This document shows, piece after piece, positions 34,581 through 44,163 of a DNA stretch of 64,000 nucleotides. The notes under the pieces are model-generated. The model worked only from the letters and a program-made list of their open reading frames with translations. It was not told the origin of the DNA and did no database searches. The translations under genes were made by a program, and so were the position numbers. Source of the stretch: Leucaena leucocephala (lineage: Eukaryota > Streptophyta > Magnoliopsida > Fabales > Fabaceae). Position 1 is the first letter of the stretch. Every line of letters begins with the position of its first letter. The DNA lies in the NCBI GenBank assembly GCA_037074615.1, contig CM073557.1, forward strand, positions 13,904,501 through 13,968,500, given 5' to 3'.

Positions 34581-35190
34581 TCATGACTGTTACCGTTCTT
34601 GACAATAAGCTAGAAGTTGAGGCAACCAAGGAGGAGGAAGAAGAATTAAATGTTGAAACTGAAGTTGCAAATTTTAGAAAAAGACCTCCTCATTGAAAGT
34701 ACCAATCTTGTAGTTGAAGAAAATTCCCCTTGATCTGAAAAAAAAGTGAAAATGAGAGTGAGTACTTTAGTGAAATTTTTCTAGAGAGAAAAATTGAAAT
34801 AGGGGAAGAAAAAGATATTGAGAGCATAGTGTTTTTAAAATAATGAGAGTAAAAGTGGGAGTGTTTATTTGAATGAAATAAAATATGAAAAGAGTTGTGA
34901 GAAAAATGAGGTTAAGAGTGATCACAAGGATACTTCTTTGGTTAGTAATGATCTTAATTATTTTTTTCCTTCTGATTTTGGTGTGTTGCAGGTATTAGGA
35001 GATTTTTCCCCTAGGAATCCACTTGATGGATTCCTATCCTCAAGAAGCATTGAACCTTTGTCTCATTCAAGTGACATTGAAAAATATTCTGGTGGCCTAA
35101 AGTTTGCTGTTATTGATAACTTAATATCTCTTGGATGCCTTGAACTACAAACATTGAATTTTCATTGTTACATGAATTTTGTGGTTCATA
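34581..35190 (+). pseudogene. Unrecognised segment between gag and RT of element B
   Basis: First part Glu/Lys-rich in broken frames. The second part is open from 34869 with SLVSNDLNYFFPSDFGVLQV and FAVIDNLISLGCLELQTLN, running in frame into the RT catalytic box. It does not resemble the zinc knuckle, protease or RT fingers expected here, nor anything I can find in A. Could be lineage-specific linker, shifted-frame debris, or captured sequence. Confidence 0.4.
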
Positions 35191-35520
35191 GGTGTTCATA
35201 TTATGTGAATGTTGGGATTTGTTTTGATGATATTTTAATTGATAGCAAGAAAGTTGATGAGAACTTGAATAATTTGCATTATGTGCTTGATGTTTTAGGA
35301 AAAGAAAAATTGTTTGCAAATATGAAAAAGTGTATTTTTGCATTGATAAAATTATTTTTCTTGGTTTTGTGGTGAGTGTTAAAGGCATAGAAGTTGATGA
35401 GGAAAAGATAAGAGCTATAAAAGAATGGCCAACACCCAAAAGCATAAATGAGGTAAGAAGTTTCCATGATTTGGCTCTTTTATAGGCACTTTGTAAATGA
35501 TTTTAGCACACTAGCTGGCA
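35191..35520 (+). pseudogene. Reverse transcriptase of element B, C-terminal part
   Basis: Keeps the catalytic box as CFDDILIDSKKVDENL (35218-35265), both Asp intact, followed by LHYVLDVLGKEKLFANMKKC and, after a frame change near 35340, KGIEVDEEKIRAIKEWPTPK (about 35381-35440). Fingers and most of the palm upstream are absent. Homologous to 18750-19060 of A. Confidence 0.85.
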
Positions 35521-35975
35521 CCACTCACTTAGGTCTAAAAACAATCCGTTGGTTTTAAATGGGATAAAGCCCAAGATGATGCATTCAATGAACTTAAGGA
35601 TAAATTGTGTTCTACACCTGTATTAGTTTTGCCTGACCTTAATAAAATTTTTGAAATTGAATGTGATGCATTTGGAGTTGGAATAGGAGCTGTTTTAATA
35701 TAGGAAGGAAAGCCAATTGCTTATTTTAATGAAAAGCTAAATGGAGTAGTATTGAAATATCCAACATATGACAAGGAGCTTTATGCATTCAAAAGAGTAT
35801 TGGAGAATTGGCAACACTACCTTTGGCCTAAGATTGATCACCATTCTTTGAAGCACATAAAGGGGAAAGGTAAACTGAACAAAAGACATGCAAGGTGGTT
35901 GTAATTTATTGAGACATTTCCTTATGTCATAAAATACAAGAAAGGTAAGGAAAATGTGTTTCTAAAAGGTATACT
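35521..35975 (+). pseudogene. RNase H of element B
   Basis: Readable pieces: FEIECDAFGVGIGAVL (about 35651-35700), GKPIAYFNEKLNG with a stop just before it, YPTYDKELYAF (about 35760-35792), then WPK directly followed by IDHHSLKHIKGKGKLNKRHA. A few residues (the FVIHT strand present in A) are deleted. Dead. Confidence 0.82.
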
Positions 35976-36099
35976 CTTCTTACTTCTCTAAATACCATAA
36001 TGCTTAGTTTTGAATATATCAAGTTGTATGCCAATGATGCTAATTTTTCTGAAATGTTTATTGCTTGCAAAAAGAAAGAATTTGACAATTGTGTGCCTT

Positions 36100-37190
36100 A
36101 ATATTCTTTGCGGGAACTGCTTATGAGAGAAGCACATGGGGCAAGAACAATGGGACACTTTGGTGGGAAGAAGACTTTGGATATTTTACATGAACATTTC
36201 TTTTGGCCTAAAATGTAACACGATGTGGAAAGAATATGTTATAAATGAATAGCATGTAAAATGGCTAAGTCTATATAGGCTTGCCACATGTTTGTATACT
36301 CATTACCTCTACCTAGTGAACCTTGGGTAGATATTTTAATATAGACTTTGTTTTGGGTTTGCCTATGTCCAAAAGAGGGATGGATTCAATATTTGTGATT
36401 GTTGAAAGATTTTCTAAAATGTCACATTTCATTGTATGTCATAAAACTGATGATGCCACATATATTTATGATTTTTTTCTTTAAAGAAATTATGAGACTT
36501 CATGGTGTTCCTAAAAGTATTGTTTCTAATAGGGATACAAAGTTTTTGAGTCATTTTTCAAGAGTTTTGTGTAGAAAGCTTGATACTAAATTGTTATTTT
36601 CTACTGAATGTCATCCATAAATTGATAAACAAACTAAAGTTGTTAATAGAACTTTGTATCAATTACTTAAAATTGTGATTCAAAAGAATTTGAAAAATTA
36701 GGAAGATTGCTTGCCATTCATAGAATTTGCTTATAATAGGAGTGTGAATTCATTTACTGATTATTTGCCTTTTGAGATTGTGTATGGTTTAAATCCATAA
36801 CTCCTTTGGATTTATTATTGTTACCTATTGATGAGAGAGTAAGTCTTGATGGGAAAAAGAAGGCTAAAACAATGAAGCAACTTAATGTAAAAGTAAAATA
36901 ACTGATTTTAAAGAAAAATGAGCAATATGCATCCAAGGCTAATAAAGGAAGAAGGCATATTCTTTTTAACCTAGTGATTGGGTGTGGGTACCCATGAGGA
37001 AAGAAAGATTTTCAACTTAAAGAAAGTCCAAATTAGCTCCAAGAGGATATGGTCCCTTACAAGTTCTTGAAAGAATTAAAGATCATGCTTACAAAATTGA
37101 TTTACCTAGTGAATATGTTGTTAGTGCTACTTTCAATATGGTTGATTATCTTTGTTTGATGCAGGTGATGATTCGAGGATGAATCCTTTT
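36100..37190 (+). pseudogene. Integrase of element B
   Basis: Zinc-finger zone GHFGGKKTLDILHEHFFWPK (about 36150-36210), then core. ORF 36399-36620 includes EIMRLHGVPKSIVSNRDTKF: the second catalytic Asp of the D,D,E triad is Asn (codon 36528-36530, AAT), where A keeps Asp. Then FAYNRSVNSFTDYLPFEIV (36728-36783) and a broken C-terminal module to the PPT. Multiple stops. Confidence 0.85.
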
Positions 37191-37204
37191 GAGAAGAGAG
37201 GGAA
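37191..37204 (+). promoter_or_regulatory. Polypurine tract of element B
   Basis: gagaagagagggaa directly before the 3' LTR. Confidence 0.75.
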
Positions 37205-37944
37205 TAATGCAATACAACAAGATGACTCTTCAACTTCCAAATATCCTTTGCATATTTTGGACCAACTAAAAGAATTAAGGAAGTATTGAATGGGCTAGTG
37301 CAAGAGGCATTGATAAAGCAAATGGCAATTAGAGCAACAAATTAGATTAAAAATGCCAAGAATATCACTAATTTTATTTGTGCTGAAAATAGAGCTGTTG
37401 AACCTATTTTAGGCTTGGAGACATCAATTTAAATGCCTTGGACTAAGTAGTACATAAGGGAAGACTCCTTTAGGCATAAATAATCACTTTTTAGGCTTAA
37501 AATGCTGATTTTATTTTTATTATTGTATTTGTACGAAAATTAGTAATTTGTTGGCAGATTTGACTTTAGATTTCCAAGTTACTCGAATTAATTCCTTGTT
37601 ATTTTATTTAAGTTAGTATTTACTATTTTTAGTCTCTAGGATTATATTTATTGCTTTTTATTTTAGATTTGAAATGTATTTCTTAAAATACATTGTATGA
37701 CTCATTTTGGAAGCAAATTGAATTATTAATGAAAAGTTGTATTTCTGTACTTGTCTCTTGAAAGTGGATTCTCTCTAGGGTTCTTCATTAAACTAACAGA
37801 CTTATCAAGGCTTGATAAACCTTGTGGCGTCTTCTAACACTTCGGGTCCTTGTGCTTCTATGTTCAAGGGTTCAAGTGAATCACCGAACCTGTGTTTAGT
37901 GTTCTTAGTGTGTGTATATTCTGATTGGTTGTGGGTTCACACCA
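37205..37944 (+). repeat. 3' LTR of element B
   Basis: 740 bp, TAATGCAATACAAC to TTCACACCA, followed by TSD CCTTG. The polyprotein frame continues about 200 bp into it, as in A. Confidence 0.9.
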
Positions 37945-38230
37945 CCTTGATTCTGCCTAATGTAATTACACCACTGCTGAGAAAGAGGTGTTTGCTATCG
38001 AAAAGTTTCAGTCTTATTTGTTAACTCTAAGGTTATGATTTACACTGATCATGCAGCTATGAAGTTTCTCTTTTCAAATCCATAATCCAAGCATCGATTG
38101 CTTAGATGGATTCTTATTATAAGAGATTGATATAGAGATCAAGGATAAAGCTGGAAAGTCAACTTAGTGGCAAACCATTTGAGTCAATTGTCAGACGAAC
38201 CAAGGGGAGTAACTGACTCGTGTTAGTTTT
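37945..38230 (+). pseudogene. RNase H of element F
   Basis: Resumes right after B with NYTTAEKEVFAIEKF (about 37969-38013), then a TDHA-type strand (38044-38062) and IEIKDKAG, ending in a VADHLS-like stretch with stops (38165-38205). Typical Athila/Tat RNase H C-terminus. The split from 32766 is due only to B. Confidence 0.8.
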
Positions 38231-38329
38231 GATGCATCATTATGTGCTATTTCAATTTTTGATCTCTGGTTTGTCAATATGGTCAACTATTTGGTTACCA
38301 GACTAACTTCTTATTTGTCTCCTGCACAA

Positions 38330-39221
38330 GTATAGAAGCTCAAGTCTGAGTCTTCTTATTACTTGAGGGATGTGCCATATTTGTGGAGAATGTGTTCAGA
38401 CCAAGTTCTAAGGCAGTGTGTTACTAATGACCAAACCAAGCCATAATTGGAGGCATGCTATGCTTCAATTTGCACTGGTCACTTTTGAGGAAAAAGGACA
38501 GCTCATAAGGTGTTAGATTCTAGGTTATACTGGCCTAGTAGTCTATTTAAGGATTATCATACTTATTGTAAGTCTTATGACTACTGGTTGGCTGAAGTGT
38601 CTACTCCCTATTATCCTCAAACTAATGGGCTTGATGAAGTATCTAATAGGAAAATAAAAAACATCTTAGAGAAGATTGTGAAGCCTTCCAACAAGGATTT
38701 GAGCTTCAAGTTGAACAATGCATTTTGGGCTTACCGAATGGCTTACAAGTCTCCCATAGGCATTTCACCATACAGGCTAGTCTATTGGAAGTATTGTCAT
38801 ATTCAGTGGAGTTAAAGCACAAGTCTTATTGGACTGTGAAAGTGTGCAATGCTGATTTTGAGGAAGCCTGTTGGGAGAGATTCCTTCAAATTCAAGAGTT
38901 TGAGGAGTTGCACCTTGATGCTTACAACAATTCTGAGTTGAATAAGCTGAGGAGTTTAACGAATTGCGCCTTGATGCCTACAACAATTCAGATTTGTATA
39001 AGCTGAAGACCAAGTTGATTCATGATGCAAATATCCTGAGAAAGCAATTCAAGGTGGGAGATAAGGTGTTGAAGTTTGAGGCTTGTTACCAATTCAAACA
39101 TCGAAAATTGAAGACTTCTTTGGAAGGTCCATTCGTAGTGACAAAGGTCCAAGATTTTGGAATGATTAAGTTCAAGGAAGAGACTATTGTCAAGTTGTAT
39201 AGGCTAATAGCCACTTATTGA
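38330..39221 (+). pseudogene. Integrase of element F with the catalytic core deleted
   Basis: The N-terminal part covers SSYYLRDVPYLWRMCSDQVL (about 38350-38410) and VLDSRLYWPSSLFKDYHTYC (38511-38570), an HHCC finger context. Then SYDYW jumps directly to STPYYPQTNGLDEVSNRKIK (about 38599-38658), so the segment holding the first two catalytic Asp residues is gone. NNAFWAYRMAYKSPIGISPY and the C-terminal FKVGDKVLKFEACYQF (39046-39095) follow. A 56-bp tandem duplication (38914-39025) adds a frameshift. Confidence 0.85.
38914..39025. repeat. 56-bp tandem duplication in the F integrase remnant
   Basis: Units start at 38914 and 38970 (cttgatgc(t/c)tacaacaattc). About 80-85% similar, period not a multiple of three. 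Confidence 0.8.
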
Positions 39222-40065
39222 AGCTATATGTTGAGCTGGCTAAGCCTCTGTTAGGCCAGTTTGTCCCTTTCCTCTTCTAGTTACTTTTCACATGTAATAT
39301 GGCTGGTGATATGATCTACATGTGACTATATGGGTTTTAGGGTGAAAGGCTATTTGGGATGATGTGTTATGCTCCAATCTAGAATTAGACTTTGCAACTT
39401 CTATCCCTGAATTTTTCTTTTCACTTGAGATTTTGTGTGTGTTGAGGATGTAACTGTGAAGTGCATTGTGGACAATTCAATGAGTAAGTGTGAGGGGATT
39501 CATTGGAATGAAATATTGTTAGTAATTTCATTGTTGTACATGCAAGGAGGTCAAATATTTTGAAAATTTTGAACTCTTTATCCAATCTTTCATCACTCAC
39601 ATTGTGTTGATCAATTGCTTGTAATCTTGTGATGGATTGCAGAGTTGGAATGTTAGAATTGGATTGCTTGTTAAACTTTGAGGTTATTTTGGTTTGTGGT
39701 ACTGCATTTTCATCATGGTCAACTGGTGAGAGTCATTAATGTTCCCTGTTGTAACCATTCGCCGTGATAAAGCTGCTTTCTCATCGTGGAGAACAAATGC
39801 CCAAATTAACAATAAATTTCAAATTTACTTTGAATTTACCATCGCATCCTCAAGTTTTCACCTTTTAAGAAGGCTTGATTTTATGTTGTTTCATTGTTTG
39901 GTTGTGGGTTACATCTTCATGAATTAGCTTGTTTCATCCTTGTGCGTCATGTTTTCTTCAAAAGGTTGATTTATTCCTACTAGGATTTGAGTGCTCTTTA
40001 GTTTGAGAAAATATTTTTACCAAATATTTATTTGTATAATTGTAGAGTTTTACACATTTTAAGAT
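39222..40065 (+). mobile_element. Spacer of element F after integrase
   Basis: Non-coding. Contains 'gtaagtgtgaggggattcat' near 39483, like the spacer phrases of E-prime, and GCCGTGATAAAGC/CATCGTGGAGAAC phrases near 39762-39792. No 3' LTR of F is found before the AT-rich repeat that follows. ORF 39739-39927 unsupported. Confidence 0.5.
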
Positions 40066-40272
40066 GCATATTGTTGTTTGATTGGTAAATATAATTATAT
40101 ATAATAATTATAATGGATATATAAGTATAATAATTCCTAAATATATTTATATGTATATATCATTTTATAATTATATTTATAATGAGCGTATATATGTAAT
40201 AATTATAAATATTATTATGATATTATAATTATATCATTTTTCAAAAAAGGGATAGGGAGGTCCCATCCCATC
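40066..40272. repeat. Direct repeat R, left copy
   Basis: AT-rich 207-bp segment from gcatattgttgtttgatt to a GC-rich end 'gggatagggaggtcccatccc'. Nearly the same sequence with about 76 extra bases lies at 50916-51198. Together they bracket a gag fragment (and K inside it). Nature of the repeat unknown. Confidence 0.75.
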
Positions 40273-40553
40273 TTGGTCCAACCAAACAAGAACATATTCA
40301 GTGAATTCTATTGCTGTCAACTTCACCCTTTTAGCTTCATAGTAATTATGATACTCAAAAATAATTTATATTTTCTTTGCCCACTCTAAATAGGCTTCAG
40401 AGTCATTTCTACCTTGAAAATATAGAATCTTCATTTTAATGCTACCAAGGTTCCCATCTACTCTATTTCTCTCTCTCTTCGAATATTTCTGCCCTATCTC
40501 CTCTATGCCTATTTCTTCCCACTTATGGTTCATATACAAATCCATCCGCATTC
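40273..40553 (-). pseudogene. Captured chromovirus gag fragment J, part 1
   Basis: Colinear with A gag (about 20963-21235): the + strand reads 'gtgaattctattgctg(t/c)caacttcacccttttag', and the minus strand reads KMKILYFQGRNDSEAYLEWA. It ends at the TSD CATTC (40549-40553) of element K and continues at 50821. It carries a 61-codon minus-strand ORF at 40366-40551. Not a gene of the host. Confidence 0.8.
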
Positions 40554-43375
40554 TGTAACATCCTTATATTTATACATCTTAGGGACCATTCAGTAGCACT
40601 TAAACCACTTTCAGGGTCATTGAAGTCTAAATACTTAATCTGGAATTTTATTCATATCGAGTACTGTTCACTGTGGCAAATTCCAGATGAGTGACCTGAT
40701 TTTGAAAATTTATAACTAATTCTATAAAAATCAAAATGAAGTGGTTCAAATTGCTATATGAAGCTAACTCAAATATATTTCAGGGAAAAATCATTGGTTG
40801 ACCAATCCTTGACAAATTTCACGTGGGTCAACGTTTCAATCTTACTGTTCATCCAATGACTTTCTCCTGAATCCAGCATTCTGGTCCCAACTTTAACAAT
40901 TTATATCTTTTCGTGTATACATCCAAATTAGACATTCTATATATCAAATTAAATCTTAGTATGTCTACTTTTTACCCTAAAAATTTCGTACATTAATTCA
41001 ATCATTTACTATTTTTAATGATTTATCAAACATGAATGGGTCTTCACGAGTTACTGTTCACTGAGCCTATTTTCAGCATTTAGTCTTTACATACTCAAGC
41101 ATACAGCCAACACATATCAGTCATACAGGCCAGATAACAATTAATATCAAATAATCAACTGTTATAAATTAGTGCATGATTAACTCCCTCATATGTTATT
41201 ACATCCTTTTCTGTCTAACAACCGGCAGCATAACTGCTACAATTCTTCTTTAGAAAGTAACCGATGTTGTACCGATTCGGTAATTCCCTTATGCGAACTA
41301 CCATTCTACGTAGTACCCAGGAAAGACTGGATGAACCTGCTGGGTCCACTCACTTCCAGCCTCCTTAGACAGCACTACGTACACAGTACGTATCAGTTCC
41401 TTTCTTTGTTCCGTCTTCGTTGTCGGAATTTCGGCAGCCTACCGGCGTCTCTTAAGATTTCCAAATTTTATTTTGACAGAACCTCCCCTGTAATATTATG
41501 TTTGGGAATGAGATTCAAAAGAATCCCAGTAACAACAATCATAACAAAATATGTAATGCAAAGTGACGGTGCTTGCTTGTGACTGTGTACAGATAAGTAT
41601 GCTGCATGCTTCCATATTCAATAACATATGATCATAGCATTGGAATAGAGCTTCAAGCATAACATATAGGACAACAATCAACCAAACAAAACAACACATC
41701 ACAAAGACATTACATAAGAGCTAGGATTAGTTATTACCTCAAAAGCAGAGCTTCAGAACTTCCTTACTACTTCCAACTCCACCAGAACTTCCTTTCTTTC
41801 TTTCTCCTTCTCTCTCTTCTTTCTCTCTCTTTTCTTGCCAAAAACGTGGGATGCATAAAATGGGAGGGGAAGGGGGTATTTATAGCTTTAATGGATGGCA
41901 TTCTTGTAATTTTGAAGCCATCTGAACATGTGGTCCTGGTTTTTCCTGGAATTTCCTATTTTCTTTAATTCTTTTTACTGCATCACCCTGGACACCTCAT
42001 GGGACACCTCATAGGACACCTCACCACCCATATTCTTCATGTGACGAAATTTGGAGGTTCTGGAAGCTTTCCGGTCCAATCTGGTACCGGCCCGGTCCAT
42101 CGCCTCGAAAAACGTGCCATTTTCAGAATCTGATGTTTCTGAAGATCCTTTTTATGTCTACTGACCTCACATTTAGTATCTAGACCCTTTATATCATTAA
42201 ATTTTTAATACTGGGTCCAGACTCAATTACAGATCCCCTGCGAAATGACCAAAATGCCCTTGGTGCCCTATCTTGTCCTATTTTAATCCCTAAGGGCAAA
42301 ATCGTCATTTCACACCTTTCTGGACCCGGTCAAAGCTTATACTGGCTCTAGTCAACCTTATTTAGACATGTCTTGACCTCTGGGTCTGTCCAAAATGACC
42401 AGAATACCCTATATTCATCTGCTGCCCTTTTTGTACAACATAGGGGCATTTTCGTAATTTCGCACTTTTCCGGGGTTCTGCTGGACACTGGCCCACCTAT
42501 CAGTCCAAGAGTCTTATTGGGCCTCTAATGACGCCATTTTCGGGCTTCCTGGTTCCATTACCTGTATGGCACGCATTACGAGGAATCTTCCTTTAACACA
42601 ATTCATTGAATATTTTAACTATTATTTACCGAGTATATACCTTTTCCGGACACCGGCTCTTTTTCCCAGATATAGTGTCCTACTGTGTTCAGGCATCCTT
42701 GGGGGTTATAACGGTCATCTGACCGAAGTCATCCGATCGCATTCAGCCTCTTTAAAAATACCGATAAATCTCCTACCCGGATCCCCGGAGGCCTCACACT
42801 CCGTCTGGATTTTTTTATTTTGTGAATAACTTTTCCTACAGACCTCCTATCGGTATCCTGTCAGTTTCCCGACATCCGCCCATAAAGGCGCATCATCCTG
42901 TATTTTCCCACTTATATCTGAAATCTAGGGTATCCGGTATAAATTTTTATAACTTTTGGATGATCAGTCCATTTCTGGCTATCTGGAGTCTTCAAAAATT
43001 CCGGTATTAGGCTTGGTTACCCGGCGTCACCTGCCCTACCTTCTGGTAGAATCTGGGACTGAAATGCTGTCGGGCGGTGCAAATCACTTCTGGCCTATTT
43101 TCTTTAATTATACTTTAGCCCCAGGGAACTTTTCCTTCTTTATAATTAAGTCCCTTAATTTGGCTAAAATTACACTTTAAGACCCCATATTTTTGTCTTC
43201 CTTTCATTCCTAACTTTAAACTTTCCATAATTGCATTTAGGTCCCTTAATTTCCTTTCTTTTGCAATTTAATCCTTTTCTTTACATAAAGGTACACATGT
43301 TTTTCCTGAAACAGAGCTCATATATTCCGTTTAATCTGTACATAAGAACCAGTGCAGAAAATTAAGGATATTACA
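40554..43375 (-). repeat. 3' LTR of element K
   Basis: Minus strand TGTAATATCCTTAAT (43375) to GGATGTTACA (40554), ends inverted-repeat-like. Contains a TATA box and GA-rich leader. ORFs 41193-41582, 42566-42829, 42822-43010 and 42956-43180 on the + strand recur in the other LTR simply because the LTRs are copies. They run antisense to the element and match no family. Confidence 0.93.
41877..41884 (-). promoter_or_regulatory. TATA box in K 3' LTR
   Basis: Minus-strand GCTATAAATACCCCC, an ideal plant TATA box, followed by a GA-rich transcribed leader (41770-41835). In the 3' LTR it would drive readout into J and F remnants. Confidence 0.75.
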
Positions 43376-43388
43376 TTTCTCTCCCCCT
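43376..43388 (-). promoter_or_regulatory. Polypurine tract of element K
   Basis: Minus strand aggggggagagaaa-type run (complement of tttctctccccct) adjacent to the LTR start. Confidence 0.8.
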
Positions 43389-43394
43389 AAAAAT

Positions 43395-43414
43395 AAATTT
43401 CGTCCCCGAAATTT
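43395..43414 (-). other. Perfect hairpin upstream of the K PPT
   Basis: The minus strand reads AAATTTCGGGGACGAAATTT: an 8-bp perfect inverted repeat around a 4-nt loop. A 'ttcg(g/a)ggacgaa' phrase ahead of the PPT is familiar from the pol end of Tekay/Del-type elements, so this is probably the last relic of the autonomous parent. Confidence 0.6.
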
Positions 43415-43880
43415 ACTTAGCACCTTAGTAAGTGATTGGGGTATCTATCTCTTATCTTTTATCGTGACATATTAACGGAGTTCTTTTTATATCCGCAATT
43501 CTTCATATCTTACTATGATCATCCTTTTGTCATGAATCAACTCACTCAGAGTTGAACTCCAGTTCATTCTATTACTTACCTTCTTGCTATGCATTTATCT
43601 ATATATGGACTCCTCACTATACTGGACTTGTGAGTAGTGTCCATTTCTTTCATATTAAACTCTCTCGAATACTGCTATATTCGGGAGTTTCTATTAACAA
43701 CTCATCATACTTTTTAGTGCAACTACTTCTTTCTCATCTGAGTATCTAGCAGAATTCTTTGAGTATCCGCACACTTTAACTCTCATTCCCATATCATCAT
43801 GCATTCTTATCATCTTTAATAACTCATCATAATACAGAGAGAGGACTTATATCATTATTCTTTCTTTCAATGCTCTACTA

Positions 43881-43948
43881 CTAAATAGGAGCACATAGGA
43901 GCATATAGGAGCATATAGGAGCACATATGAGCATATAGGAGCACATAC
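43881..43948. repeat. 10-bp tandem repeat in K interior
   Basis: About seven copies of gca(t/c)atagga in exact 10-bp register. Confidence 0.9.
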
Positions 43949-44136
43949 TCTAACATGCATAATGCCTGGACAACATGCTACAGGACTACATACCTGCTTA
44001 CGAATACAAAGCTCTAACATCGGAGCTCAAGCATTCCTTCTCTTAATATGCACAGCTCTAACACTCGGAGCTTGCACAGCTTTATCATATAAAGCTTGCA
44101 TTGCTCTAACACTCAGAGTTTTAGCATATTTAACAA

Positions 44137-44163
44137 ACATAACATAACATAACATAACATAAT
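44137..44163. repeat. ACATA pentanucleotide microsatellite
   Basis: Five successive acata units (aacataacataacataac...). Confidence 0.85.

Larger units (their letters stand above)
32767..37944 (+). mobile_element. Ty3/gypsy chromovirus-like element B, TSD CCTTG
   Basis: 5.2-kb relative of A on the + strand with 5' and 3' LTRs, PBS, reduced gag, RT from the catalytic box onward, RNase H, integrase and PPT. Flanked by CCTTG at 32762-32766 and 37945-37949. Inserted in the RT/RNase H junction of element F. It lacks the gag core, zinc knuckle, protease and the N-terminal half of RT, and has many stops. It could only have moved using proteins in trans, or decayed after insertion. Confidence 0.92.

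Noticed and set aside
40080..40255. AT-rich repeat considered as replication origin or matrix-attachment region
   Set aside because: Only AT-richness supports it. The second copy at 50916-51198 is better explained as a dispersed or flanking repeat.
42566..43180. Overlapping + strand ORFs repeated at 50006-50620 (87, 62 and 74 codons), and 129-codon ORFs at 41193-41582 and 48629-49018
   Set aside because: Their duplication reflects the two LTRs of K, not conserved genes. They run antisense to the element and have no family resemblance.
43881..43948. CRISPR-like array
   Set aside because: Simple 10-bp tandem repeat without spacers, inside a plant retroelement.
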